DNA of 64,000 nt. Source: Paramacrobiotus metropolitanus (taxonomy: Eukaryota > Tardigrada > Eutardigrada > Parachela > Macrobiotidae). Shown one piece after another: positions 24,105 through 37,700 of this stretch. The stretch's first letter is position 1, and the number at the start of each line of letters is the position of its first letter. Made by a program: the position numbers and the translations under genes. The notes under the pieces were generated by a model. The model made no database searches. It was not told the DNA's origin and worked only from the letters and a program-made list of their open reading frames with translations. Location: positions 620,001-684,000 of the forward strand of contig NW_026570324.1 in assembly GCF_019649055.1 (NCBI RefSeq), written 5' to 3'.

Positions 24105-27100
24105 CACTGATATATTAAATGAGCGAGCAGAACACGAAAGGCACAAGTTTCCCGAATTACCAACGTCGCTGGCGTTATAACAGCAGGAATTGGTATGCTA
24201 AGTTGGATTCCGCAACGACCCAGTCTCGAAATCTTTGAGCTTCTTACAGCTGCTATTTATACGATATACGAGTAGGTTGCCTGGTTTTGCCGCAAGCTGG
24301 ACGCAGCTGTAGATCAGGTACTTTATACGGAATTCAGCATTTTACGCAGCACTTTTACCGTAGCTCAACAATTCTTGCCAGTGAATAATGACAGCCTTTT
24401 AAGAGTATCCTGATAATTGATCATCTTAACTACGTTTTCCGGGTTTCATTCCAATTTTTCTCGAACGCCCCTCGACGCGGCCGGCAGCCAAGTGCCACGA
24501 CGGAGCAACCCGGAAGTATTTATCGGCAAAACTACAGACTGTGGAGATCTCTCGCAGACATTTGGATCTGCGTATACTGTATTCTGCAGCCAGTACATGT
24601 GCGAAGGGAAACCACCGCAGGAAGCAGCGGAAAAACTTGGCGAAAATGCATAAAGTGCTGCAGCAGAAGCAGAGTAACGCCGCTCAAACGATGCTTAAGC
24701 GTTTTAATATCCCGTGAACATATTCTGGTCCAGCTTGGGCAAGTCGCTACAGTAATTTCTGAAGAAAACTGGCAATGCTTGACCGGGAAAGCTATTATCA
24801 TATGTACTGGCATTTGCGGACGTGCTTGTCAAATAACTGGCGGCCGCGGACCTAAGAATCTTAGGTTAGGTTTGTTACTTTTGTAGGTACGCGTACCCGC
24901 TCGCAGTCGCTTTCCTCTTGCTCAAACTGATCCAGTCCTATGAATAATGTCTTCCATGGTTAGTTCTGCAACATCTCACAAGTTGCTGTTACAAAAGGGG
25001 GCCAAAACGAGCAAGGCTCTCTAAAACGGCGTCGGCTGTCTGTTCAACGTCGGCTGTCTGTTCAATCTTTAAGCCATAGAATTAGCACAAAATTAAAATT
25101 AATCATATTAGCGCAAAGGTCACCCGTTTCTGTGATCCATCGCAGCGCAAATGCTCCCGCTGCAGGACGTCAGATTGGTGAGTTGCGGTCACTTAGGAGA
25201 TTATAAAGAGAGCTACGAGATTTCGTTCGTCAGTATACAGGGGCGTGGCGTGCCGTAGTGATTTCCGCCTCCTTTACGCTTGTTACTGCCTGCATATATA
25301 TGCCTGCCTACATCGACGACAGGACGAAAAAAACCAAACGACGTCGAGGAGATTGAATAGATAGCACAGCATCAGCACCCTCTTTTGTCGACGCTGTAAG
25401 TGTACACGGTGGCTGCCGAATTGCAGTGCATGTTGTCTCGTAAAGTGCGCGTGCGGCGCCAATGCGCCCCATGTGAGTAATTATAATTGATCGCACGGCT
25501 TGACAATCGTCCGTGATCTTTGGCGCGCACTGGCCATCCCGACGGGATTACGATATGTGTGTATGTCGATGCAATGTGTGCGGCCGTGCATGCTCCATTG
25601 CGTTTTTTCCTCAGCGCGAGAAAGAGCGCGGAATATAAGAGGCAGATCCATATCGAGAGATCTGTTTATGTAACCCAACGCGCACTCGCGTCGCCAATAT
25701 ATACCCACAACGCTGCATCGACCTTTCAAAGTAACAACGTTATGACACAGCGCGCGGAAAGTGCACCGTGTGTTGACCGTTTTGTCTGGGAAAACACACA
25801 CCTTCACGCGGCCAGGTTTTCACCGAAACCGGCGCGATCGAACGGCGCTAATCAATTTAATAGTGGAACGAGCGAAGCGAAGAGCTTTTTACATCCTGTA
25901 ACCATCGTTTTTACGACAGTACGCTTTTTCTTAAATTTTTTAGCGGATTTGCAGTAATTTGTAAAGGTCACGGAGTGGCTGACTAACCGTTGCCGGTGAT
26001 TTGCCGTTTTTTAAAGAAATTCTTGGCCGATTTCTTACGAGATTTCGACCATGTTGCTTGACTAATCGATGACAAGTGTATACAAGCGTAGTGTGTATCG
26101 TCAAGTTGTGAGTTTACAAGAAACACGCGTAATGGATACATTTGCTGGCAATTCCGTTCTTTGTGTTTGTGTATGTACGGCAGGAAGCGTTGCTGTTGCT
26201 GGTGTGTCATGGCGCAGGGAGAGAGTGAGGCTATTGAATAAATGGGCACTGCAGCGACCCCGGCGCAATACGACACCACTTCATCATCATTTGTTGCTAA
26301 TCTTACATCAACTGGCCTGACACTGATTCCCTCCATTAGCTCCCACTGCCTGACACACTCCCATCCAACCAACACAACCAATCTTCGCTGTATTGTGGAT
26401 GCACATACGGAAAAAACGTTGCTGTAGTTTGTGTGCCGGTACATAACGGTTCCGGTGTGTCTTCTGCACTTCCCAGTACATCTAAAATTAGCCTCACTAA
26501 TACGGTTTTGTGCTACAAAAATTTTACTTGTAGCACATTCTAAAAAATCAATATTGCAAAATAAAACTCTCACATAAGATTTTCCTTATTTTAAAAAAAT
26601 CGATTCTTCGATATACCAACACACTAGAATTTTCTGGAATAATTGGTAAGTAAACCAGTTTTTGTTGGACATACTGTGTAACTCAGACGAGATGACTGAT
26701 ACTAGTAAGTACATAAATAAATCTTACAAGATTCAGACATTCTTTCCGAAAACTCTGTTTGTTTAACTAGTTTTCGCATTTTGACGTGGTTCTGTTCAGG
26801 CTCTGATTATCTGTAAGTAAACGATAATGACGCTTTGGCCCAGTTTTAAGTCATAAACTTTCTCTATATTAAAAAAATACTGTACATAGTTTTTTGGATT
26901 TTTATATGTCGTAATATAAATTGCTACTGACTTTTCATGGAAATGCTGTATCGCCCACAAGTCACCTTTTTTTGCAAAATATATAATTTTCGATTTTCCA
27001 TTAATACCGAAATAAACGGTAGTGCCGTGATCCGGTTATTAATAAAAAATGAATATACTGTCGTATACAGGGAAGAACCGCCCACGCGCGGCGTATCGAT

Positions 27101-30100
27101 CGCCCGGTGCGTGTAGCGTGCTGTATATGTCATCCAATCAGCGCCGCTTGTACGGCCCACACAAAAGCCGGGGCATCCCAGATTTGCGCCCGGCTGCCAG
27201 GATGAATACAGTGAATACCAGCTCCACCAGCCGCCCATATGTTCCCCCTGCCAACGCCTGACACTGAGCTGATTTTCACACGCCGAATCCTGGCGGATAA
27301 TCGGACCAGAGTGATGTTATATCTGTATTAGCAATAAAAAATCCTCCCCACTGTAATTAACCTTCCAAGCGGACTTTCATATATAATCGGCAGATATTCA
27401 CTGCACGCGCCGGTCACGGCTCCTTATTGTCGAATGATAATAGTTGTTTGTTATTGCTGTTATTTGCACGGGATTAATCATCACGTTTGCGAGAGCTGAT
27501 CAGATATTGTATGAGATTCGCGGGAAACCGGCACCGATTATCTGCGCGGCGGAAATACGACGCTGACAAATCAATCCGGTGTGGATTGTGCTGTCTAATG
27601 GATTTCTAATTTTGTGTACGTCTGTGGCGTCACTGGGATTGTAATTATGGATACAATAAGGTAAGGAAATTCAATAGCTATTTTTATCCAGAATAATATT
27701 ATGTGAAATTTCCTGGATGGATCGTTTTCCGACGTCCAGACTTTCACCGGGAATTTTAAACTACAGGCTGGGATATAACCATGATCTCAGCTTCTAAAAA
27801 TTATTTATAATTCAGCATTTGAATTTTCCAGAGGAAAAATTATTCCTTCACAAAATTTTTTTGTGGAATATATTTTGTGCAGCTCATAAAAATTAAAGCT
27901 AAGTGACAATTGCAATTTTTAGCCGCTTGGACTATGAATTTTGCTGTCTTTGTAAAGTAAACTGGGAAAATTTTAAAACCTTTTAAACTCACTTTTACTC
28001 CTGTATTCGTTATTGTTTTTGTGTAAATGCTATGGAACCTGAATCATGAAAGATTCGTATATATACGAACAGCATTTTTTGTTGAACGTTTTTAAAATTG
28101 TTGCATAATTAAATTCTTTTGAAATTACGTAAAGAATTTGTAAGTAAATCAGTGGCTGAAATTCCATTGGAATAAGCAGATGACAGTGAAATATAATTGG
28201 CTGACAAATGCTTTTTGCCGGCTTGCCGTTGTCCGGCAGCTGACTTCCGATCGACTCTGTATCTACTATGCACAAATAACACCATCCAACCGGCGACAAC
28301 TGCCACGTTGCATAACAATAACCGCGACGTTTCGTTTAAGCTGCACCTGTCTCTCTGTGCGCGCGCCCTGTCTGTCACCTTTCTCGGCGATTAGCCGTGG
28401 CTAAAGTGGCTTTTACGGGACTCCGGCATGGCGGGGATAAATTTGCCTTAATGCTGTGTGTTTCCTGTTTATGGAGCGGCTGCAGCTAGCAGCGCAACTG
28501 CCGCGATTATCGAATAATTCCGAGTGAATATATGGGCGATAGTTTTATGACGGTATTCATATATAATATCTGCGTGCCGCTTATGTCGCGCCAATAATCG
28601 CAATAACTGCATAACCCAAATCGATCAACATTTTTCCCCGGTCTGTCCCTGTCGCGCCGCTGCCGGTTTATGACGTGTAGTCAATCGGCAATTTTCACCT
28701 TTTTTTCTAGACGATTTTCGAGTCGTTTCCTCACGCATAATATTTCCATCACGTATCACTAAACAAATAAATTTTGATCTATCGAAAATTAAATAAAAGT
28801 TGGTTGTATTATTGCCGCAGTTTTTAGACAAGTATTTTTTACTTTAGCTTGCCCGGTTATTTTTGCCAATAACTTAAAAGCAAAAAAAATAATAATAATA
28901 CTTATTACTGGAGAGAAACACTATTCACTAGCGTTGTAACCTTTATTTATTGAAATCGTATTCATTGATTTTTTAAGGAAAATAATATTTATTATTAACC
29001 GATTCTATGCTTTTGAAAATTTCCCCGGTATCCGCTTAATTAAATTAACGTGAGTCTAATTATTTTTGCAACTAGTATATGTCCACGTGCCACTGATTTC
29101 TGACATGCTTAAATTCATAATCCACCGTAGCATATTGACAAAAACTGCCGATGATGAACGGGCTATTCTCCGCGCACATTATTACATAATTCCGGGCATT
29201 GATTGTCGGCTCGTGTTACGCCGCGCGCTGCCACTCTCCCTTAAAACTGACATTTCGGCCGGCGTATGCTGTACGCGGGCCGTGGATTACCGGGATTTGT
29301 CGGCCTCGGACCGCGTTGCATTCAGCGATATTAATGCTGGATTTCCGCCTGACAAAGCTGCTTAATTAAATGAGCGGGGGCTTCGCCGCGCACTGATTAG
29401 TCTTTAACCGCACCGCAGTATTTAATTAGCGGCATTGCTGCCCCCTCCCGAAATTCCCGGCCGCGTCTCCCCCCGATCTAATTGCCTGTGATTTAATCAA
29501 TGCGCCAGCAGCCGGCCGTGGCGGCATATAAGGTCATCCCGCTAATTGACGACGCGGCCGGGTTGCTAATGGTTATCGCCGTCATCGCGTAATACAGCGG
29601 CAACAGCTGCTTAACAGACCCATTCGTTCCGGTGTTTGCCGGTTGGCGCGTCGTGACGAACTTTGGAGGGATGGGATTAGTTTTTCGACACCGGATATAA
29701 ATCACCACGTTGATACGAATTATGTGTCTGCGGAAAAAAAGCATAATTAATAATCTGATGACGGAATTAACACGCAGTGCTTGCGAAAGTAAAAAGCTTT
29801 GGAATGAACAAATTTCGAAATCACGGGTGATGATCGTAGTGCAGTGGCATCTAGAACGCGCTTAACAGCATCTATCACAAGTTTTGCCTTAAACTTCATC
29901 ATTATTACACATTTAGCACATTTTTGCCGTATTGGGATTAACCTTTACAGCTTTCGTATCTCGATAAAAAAGAGTGAATAATTACTAGATAAAATTATGC
30001 AATAAATATATACCCCGTAATAATTTTTCACATGCAACAGTATTTATAAATCTGGAATTACGACACCAACTACAAAATTTAGAATTAGGTTATCGTGAGA

Positions 30101-31592
30101 ATTAATTAACGAATTTTTTTCCTATCGAATTTTTGCACACATGTGCCGTGAAATTTTTCCCTCAACCGGCACTGCTGAACGGAGGCGAGGAAGTCGCCAG
30201 CATCCGCCACTACAAGCGCATTAACGACGCTCCGGCACGGCTGTCCACTTGAGCCCGAAAGTGTACATACACACAGCATACGGTATGCCAGTGTGTGGAG
30301 ATGGTATATTGGTTTGCCAACCAGCCGGTCCCGGGTTAATAATCTCTTCCCCTTCAGCCACAATGTACACAATGTATTTATAATCAATTTCCGCTCACGT
30401 CGCTGCAGCCAGTGTATATATCGAGGTCCCCTCCGCTTGATCACGATCGTGTGCGTTAGGTTGGCCAACATTGCCGCTCTTTCGCGTTTCTATATATGTA
30501 CGGCAATATCTATTCGATAATCAACATACACACTCACTTCTCCTCGACAGCTCAATATTCCCCCATCCGCCAATATCTCCGTAATCCAGGAAATTAATCC
30601 CAATCATCACATCAACAGCTCGCCGGCGCTCGCTCGACCCCGGCACACCTGCCATTCAGATTATGCATATGCTGTATATGCTGCGATATTCTACCGCGCC
30701 GCGTTCTAACGCGGACCGGTGACGCTATTGTTACCCGGCTCAATGCAATGACAAGGTCGTCGATTATTTATGCAACGTGTGATTTCTCAGCGCGCTGACT
30801 TTACGGTCTCTCCTAACCAAAATTTATTTCGACAATTTCCTTCGTTAACCTAAATTAATGGAAGATAAATATTGTGAATTTATTTTTAATTTTCTTCTAT
30901 TAGTTGATGGAAAAGTTCTGATTTTATTTTCAATGTGCTTCATTCGTAAGTGTGTGTAAATGCTGTATTTTCCTTTTCAATGCCATAAGAATCAGTACCA
31001 CAAATTTAATTTGTAATATAAAACTGTAAGCCAAATAATTGTTGAAATTAAACGGTACGGCATAGAGCATTTACATTTGGTAATCTGAATGAAAATCCAG
31101 TGACCCGGAATTCGCTATAATTCCATAATTTAATCATATAATTTCGATGAATATTTTATTGGCGTTTCTGCCGTTATTTATCCATCTCCGCCTTATATGC
31201 CGCGGAGATATGTATAGTAAATCAACGGCATATTCACTACAGAGAAACAACACCCTAGATTAATAAATTCCCGGTTTTGCATTGTGCATTTATTTTAATT
31301 TTTAACTGTATAAGAAAGGTATTACTGTACACATGAAGTGTATATGGGTCCCTATATAAATTTTCCCTTGCAGCATGGCGAGACGCCACTACCGCGTGAC
31401 CTTAATCAACTAAACAAGCCCAATTACACGCCGCCTTACCTTCCTCTACCACACCCGCCCGCGCTGGCCAGCGCGTCTCCACCCGATGCGTTGCGGTGCC
31501 GCCGCCGCCCGGGGGGCTGCTGCAGCGGCGGCGCTTAACGTTCACGGCGCTCCTCATCGTCGTCGACGCGCAGCGGAAGCGGAAATGATCGT
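24105..31592. other. Long gene-free region upstream of the receptor gene
   Basis: I see no supportable gene. 24430-24620 is the second copy of the duplicated flank. Two longer open frames (25520-25957 plus; 25983-26573 minus) have no recognisable domain and composition typical of non-coding DNA here. The AAAGGTCA motif occurs at about 25114 and 25961. The CGTAGTGCAGTGGC repeat motif is at 29835. Much of 26500-31300 is AT-rich. Distal exons or enhancers of the receptor gene could hide here. Confidence 0.5.
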
Positions 31593-31733
31593 ATGGCGGA
31601 AATGCGGCAATTCCCTGTGCAGCCGCTGTACACGTTGTTGTTGTCGTCGGTGTGGCGCGGGCCCATTAGCGGTGATGGGCCGCGGGAGACCCATCACCCA
31701 CCACCGCCTGCCCGCCCACAGGGGCCCATTACC

Positions 31734-34700
31734 ATGAGGGCGCTTATCCTCACCGGCATTTTCCTCATGATCAGCCTGCAGCGGGCGGGATTGGTCGACG
31801 CCCGCGGGCGGCAGCCGGCACCGGGGTCCGTCCACCGCTCCAAGACACACCACTTCCCGGTGGCGGATGGACTGAATCAGGGGCATCATTCCAGGGAAGC
31901 CGGAAGGAACGGTAAGGATGATCTTTTTTTTCTCGATTAATCAGTCATGCGAGGAATTTTGGGCGTTTTACAGCACTTCCCTCGTTCCACGAATTCCTGT
32001 TTTCCTTAGCCGGCTTTGCTCTCTTGCTTAAAAAATATCTTAACTACACTTATCCGGCAAAAACTACTGATTTATTAAATCAGTGCTTAAAGAATTAAGA
32101 TTAATTTAATTTCTTTTTTACAAAATTTTTATCTATGGTTTTGTATTAATAATTTTTTGTTTAATTAAATTAAATTCATTTTTAGCAAAATCGAGTAGTA
32201 TACCCATTAAGACAAATGCTTATATTAAAATATTTTGGTGAGTGCGCTTCGAACAAATTCGTTGTGATAATTTTTGGTAACGTAAATCTCCCGTTTTACT
32301 CAAGAAAACCATTCCCATTACTCGCATCCCCGTCCCAACTGCCACCCGGAAGCGTTCCTGCGCAGTCTGCGCTCGCGGTTCCCCCGCAACGCCAACCTGG
32401 AGGCGGTACGGCTGCCGACCGGTGAGTTTGTGAACATCAGCTGGCCGGTGAAGCGGGTGGCCAACATTGAGGGCTCCGTCGTCCTGGGTGGTCTGATGAT
32501 GGTGCACGAGCGCGAAGAGAAGGCCACGTGCGGCAAGATCATGCGGCAGGGCGGCGTGCAGGCCATGGAGGCCATGCTCTACACCATCGACTACGTCAAC
32601 ACCCACCTCACCGGCATCCACGCCAAGCACTCCCAGAATTTCCTGCCCAACGTCACGCTGGGCGCTTACATTCTGGATGACTGCGATAAGGACACGTACG
32701 GGCTGGAGATGGCCGTGGATTTTATTAAAGGTCAGTTTTCCATTGATAATTCTTAATTTTTGTATATGGTTTGCAATTTTTTAATTTTATCCGAAATTTT
32801 ATTCTGCATAAGAATTATATTACGCATGACCTTTTGCGTAAACCATTTAACATATTCAAAAATAACAAAAATAAAAATTTAATTATTTAATTTATTTATT
32901 ATTTATTTTTTAGTTTTTAATTTCAGATTTATCTATTAATTTGTATTTAAATTTAAATTTACATTACGGGATATGCCAAAGGTCATGCTTATTTTTGCCG
33001 GCTTTTAAGCTTCAAAACCCGGTAATTTTGCAGTAACACGCGACGAAGGTCACCTTTTTTAAGCTACCTTAAGTCGGCGTATTAAAGGTCACCGCTGCAA
33101 TGTTATTCAGTTTTCTTGTTTTGAGCGTTAATGCGCGGCGTCATCGCATTATAACGCCGGATCAAGCTTAACACCGCCGCCGGGCAAAGCCGGAATCATT
33201 GCTTGTCTTAGTAATAAGCGGTAGAGATTAAAAGGTCATGTACACACGACGGTAATTAGCGGCGCTGGGCGCGCTACCATTAATGCGCGGCTGCGTCAAA
33301 CGGAAGTCGGATCAGGGCGTTGCACGTTTTTCAGTATAGAACCCGGATAACCGGCATCGCATGACCCATTGGTGTGGCCTCATTTACGACCGCGTCCCCC
33401 CTCCAGCACGGCGGCCACTTGTGCGGCAGCGAGTCAATATTATGACATTGCCTTCATTTCCTTAACGATTATTACCCCATCAACAGCTCGTTTGGGGTCC
33501 GCCTAAAAACACAGACATTCGTGCTCATCCATAAGTTGTGCGCGCGAGTGTGTGTGTTGGGCAACTTTATTGATTCTACAAATGGGATCGGTTATAGCTG
33601 CATCATGATATGCGATATATTGACGGCCAAGAAATTCGATACGCTGCATCTCGTGCAGCGAAAAATTCCGATAAGCGCGATTAGCATTAGAGAAAAATTC
33701 AATAACGAAGGTTGGCTTTTAATAAATACGCAAACAAATATTATTACATTAAAAAAATTATAATCAATTTTTAAAAATACCTTGGCAATGAAGGAATAAC
33801 TGTACGATATCGGTTTATATAGTTTGCTCAAAATAGTGTCCACAAAATGAAAAAAATACTCACTAATCGTTACAGTAATAAGAAAACTGGAAATCTAAAA
33901 GTATACCAGTTTTTCCGATTTTTTTGGCGCGCGCTTTAAAAATTTTCAGTGAAAATAGAGTAATTGCGTTGGCCAGAAAAAATAAATTAGGCCTGTATTA
34001 TCCTCGTTTCCGGTTGGGGAAAAAAGGCATCGCTTGAAGAGATCATGCTCTTTTAACAGCGCCGGCACATTTTTTCCGCCCGCCGGCGCACTAATGAAGT
34101 TTCTTATTTTGCCGGGCCCGGCATTTTGTCCGCCCACTCAGGAGTTTCTGCTGTGTAAGCCGACTGCAAGAGCGCGAGAGGGGAAATAGAATAAATAGAA
34201 TTAGGGAAAAGGGTCCGTGAAATATAATTTGATTGGGATTTGATGCTGACCCACGAGGTGAAGCACATTGGATGCCGGTCGGCGTATATATGTGCGTCTA
34301 TATACGCAGCAATCCGGCAGAGAAGCTTTTAGTCAATACGCACGTCACTGCACACAGTGCACAGGAAAATGCCGGGCTTGCGCGATCAATGGGCAGCATC
34401 GCTAATGTCGGGCCCCGGCCGAAGGAAATGCCATTATGGATGCAGTGTTTCACGCGCCGATGATCTGACGATTACGAGTCTCTAAGTGGATAGAACGAGC
34501 CAGCGCCAGCGGCCTCCCAGGCATATAGGCCGACCATGGGACCGGCAGCTAGCGTAGACGTTGCCGATTAACGACCACAGCGAAATTTTAATTTTATATT
34601 CGTTTATCATTATTTAAACGTATTTTTTCAAGCTAATATTTCTAAAATAAATTAAATTTAAATTTAAAAAAACGTAGATGCAAATTTAAAATATACAATA

Positions 34701-37700
34701 TATAATGTTAAACCATAACATTTCATAGAAGGTTATTACACAGACATCAAAGAGCACATTGCCCGAAAAAGTTAAGATTAAAAATAATGATCACTAAATT
34801 AAAAGCGGTTAAATTCGGCATTTAATAGTATTCCAAAAATGCGGAATAAAATTCAGAAATTAATAAATGGACCAAGAATAGATAGTGGAAATTTCCGCCA
34901 TGCAAAACATTAAATGGCTGTATAATTTTTTCAGAAGCCCATATAAAATAACTTCACCAAAATTATATGCACAGAATTTTAAGAACAGCCAAAATTACGC
35001 AGCAGAACCTATTGAAAAAAATTAATAAATAAATGTAAAGTGATGGCGCGATTGTGGTGGAGCAGATCATGAGGACGAAAGCGCCGGGTGGCTGTCAATG
35101 GCGCGGGAAGATGGAGTGGCCCGTCCAGCGAAACAGGGGGGACGTTTTGTATATCGGTCCGGCACGCTCCGCTGCGCGTCTAACTCGAGTATAATTGTGC
35201 TGTGCCGCCGCGACGCAACATTCTCCGTTGATGTTTTATCGTATATATAGTGTTGTATTCAGATGCATGAGAAAAGACAATCCCCGGGTGCATGTATTTG
35301 TTCTTACACATCCGCTGCGGCCCATTCAGCCCCGACTGCCCCGCATAATGGACCGGCACAGCCGGGTGCCGGCTGCCGCTTCCCCGCCAGCAAACCAACA
35401 CAAACACACAAAATATCGGCCGCATGCCGCTTTTCTGTTTTAACATATGATAAAAATAAATCACTGTATAAATAGAATTTTTTCGTTGAAAGCATATAAT
35501 TCGGCTGGGAAAAGAATTAGAAGATTAATTACAGAAAGCGAAAAGCCAGTTAAAGTGTACAGAAAACCGTAGTGAAGAGGCACAGTAGCGTCAATTCGGT
35601 TTGGTTGCGTACGCACAAATACTAATTATAATTATTGGCCGTCAGTTAACGGAAACGCTTATCTTTATACTTTTTATAATTCTGCTTTAATTTCTTATCA
35701 GATTAACCTTCTTTTTTGAACTTCTCTTGTAATTCAAAACAGCGAAATCGTTGGGCTAAATAAATTAATTTTATAATTAAAATTTCTGCGCTCGTAGCGA
35801 AACTCGCGTGACGAGTTAATAAAACAGAAACGCGATTCGTAAGTTGGAAAAAGTTAAAAAAAATGTCTGCCACTGCCGCTTCGATCCGTTGCATTATACT
35901 GAACTTATTTAATCGGTACATAGTGAACAAAGTAGCGTAAACAGATGGCATTAAGTGTGGCCAATTGTTAGTGAATAAATAGTGCCCATTTTGAATAACT
36001 TCCCCGCATGACGCTGCCCTATAAACACATACACGCACGGTACGATAAAAATAAAACAGCAAAGCACAAATGAAGAAAACCGTAGTGCAGAGGCACACTT
36101 AGCTTATTTCAGTTCGCTGTAGAATTCTGTAGTGGCTGCCTGCCTGTATGCAAACATTTGCTTGTTAATTCAGGCCTTCACTTTTTCTGTTCTTTTTCCT
36201 AAGTCTGCTTTAATCCTTCGTCAGCTAACGCTATTTCGTCAGTTTGTTAAACGCTATTTTTTTGTAACCAAAAAATCTTTGGGAAAACTTTTAATGCTCC
36301 CTTCCCGTCCTGAAAGAAAACATTGGCATCTCCAGCTAATAAAATATCAACCCGATTTTTCAGAAGCCCTATCCATGCACGCAGTGATGTAACACATCAT
36401 AATGTTAAAAAAACTTGAAGCGGTAATTTATTAAAAAGGTTTTTGCCACTGCGCCTTCGATCCGCTACATGATACTGAATTTATTTAATCGGTACATAGT
36501 GGACAAAGTAGCGTAAACAGATGGCATTAAGTGTGGCAATGGTCAATGCACATCTTGAATAAATTCCAACCCATGCATCGATCTTCTATAAACATATACA
36601 TAAGTATACACACATTCCACAGTGTGGGTATTATAGGAAAAATACACAATCGATGGTGTTGTTGTACAGCACTAATCAAACCACCGGAAACGCAACGGTC
36701 AACCCTAGAAAAGTCGAAAATCCCCGTATAAATGCCGGGGTAGCCGGCCGTGTTTTCCTCTGTATAGAAGAAAGTGGATTGTTTAATTTGCTTGTCTGTG
36801 TACGCATATGGCGGGTCTCCTTCATATCCGTATCCGCTCGTCGGGTGTCCCGTGCCTGACAACATCCCGCCACTGTGCAGCTCGATTAGCTGTGCTTTCC
36901 GGCAACAACGTTCGCGTATATGGGAAAGTTCATTAAGTTGTCCGCCCGTTATATAGATGTTGTATTGATTCCGCTCCAACGGCTGCTGTACGCTGATGGG
37001 CAGTGCGCATGTAAAAGGCCAACATTAAGTGCGAATTGACGATCCATAATCGCATACAGTGCTGCCACACCATCGCGTACTGCGTTTGATCACCGGGAAC
37101 GGCGGACATGGTGGGGGCGGACGCGTGTTTTTTTAAGTGCATATCAAAGGGTCAATCAACTGAATTCTTCCTTAAAGAAAACAGAAACATGCTGTTTGTT
37201 AATGCGCGCTTTACTACGCCCAAAAATCCACAGAAATTTGACAGCATTACTGCTTGTGATTGTATCAGGCAGAGCTTCAAAGGTGTAGCATAAACTATAA
37301 ATTTTTTTAATTATAAAAGCAATCGTAAAAAATTCTGTCTTATTTACATGGTAAATGCAGGACAGTTTATAAAACGCTTGGTTTATCGATGGCGGAAAGA
37401 AATTATGAAGAAGACCGTAGTGCACGGGCAGTAGGCGGGAGCATACATTGGTTGTGCACGTGAAAAAATTAATATCCGGTTGATGTTCCGTCAGTTAGAA
37501 TACAGAGTATTTATTTTTTCCTGATTATTAAATTACTAATGTTTTCCTGATTATTAAATTACTATAAGTATCTGCAACAATATATCAACAAATATGTATT
37601 TAATCTATAATTAATGCGCATTTAGAAGTAAAAACAAAAATTCGCTGTATTTAATTTGTAATTTAATGCGCGTAATTAGTACTTAAAAGACGTTTTTCCA

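Noticed and set aside
24417-24653. Open frame in the duplicated flank upstream of secreted-protein copy 2
   Set aside because: The equivalent stretch in copy 1 (18.9-19.1 kb) does not keep the frame.
25520-25957. 145-codon open frame on the plus strand
   Set aside because: Low-complexity, no family pattern, in a non-coding region.
25983-26573. 196-codon open frame on the minus strand
   Set aside because: It begins with GTG rather than ATG and shows no domain; length alone is weak evidence.
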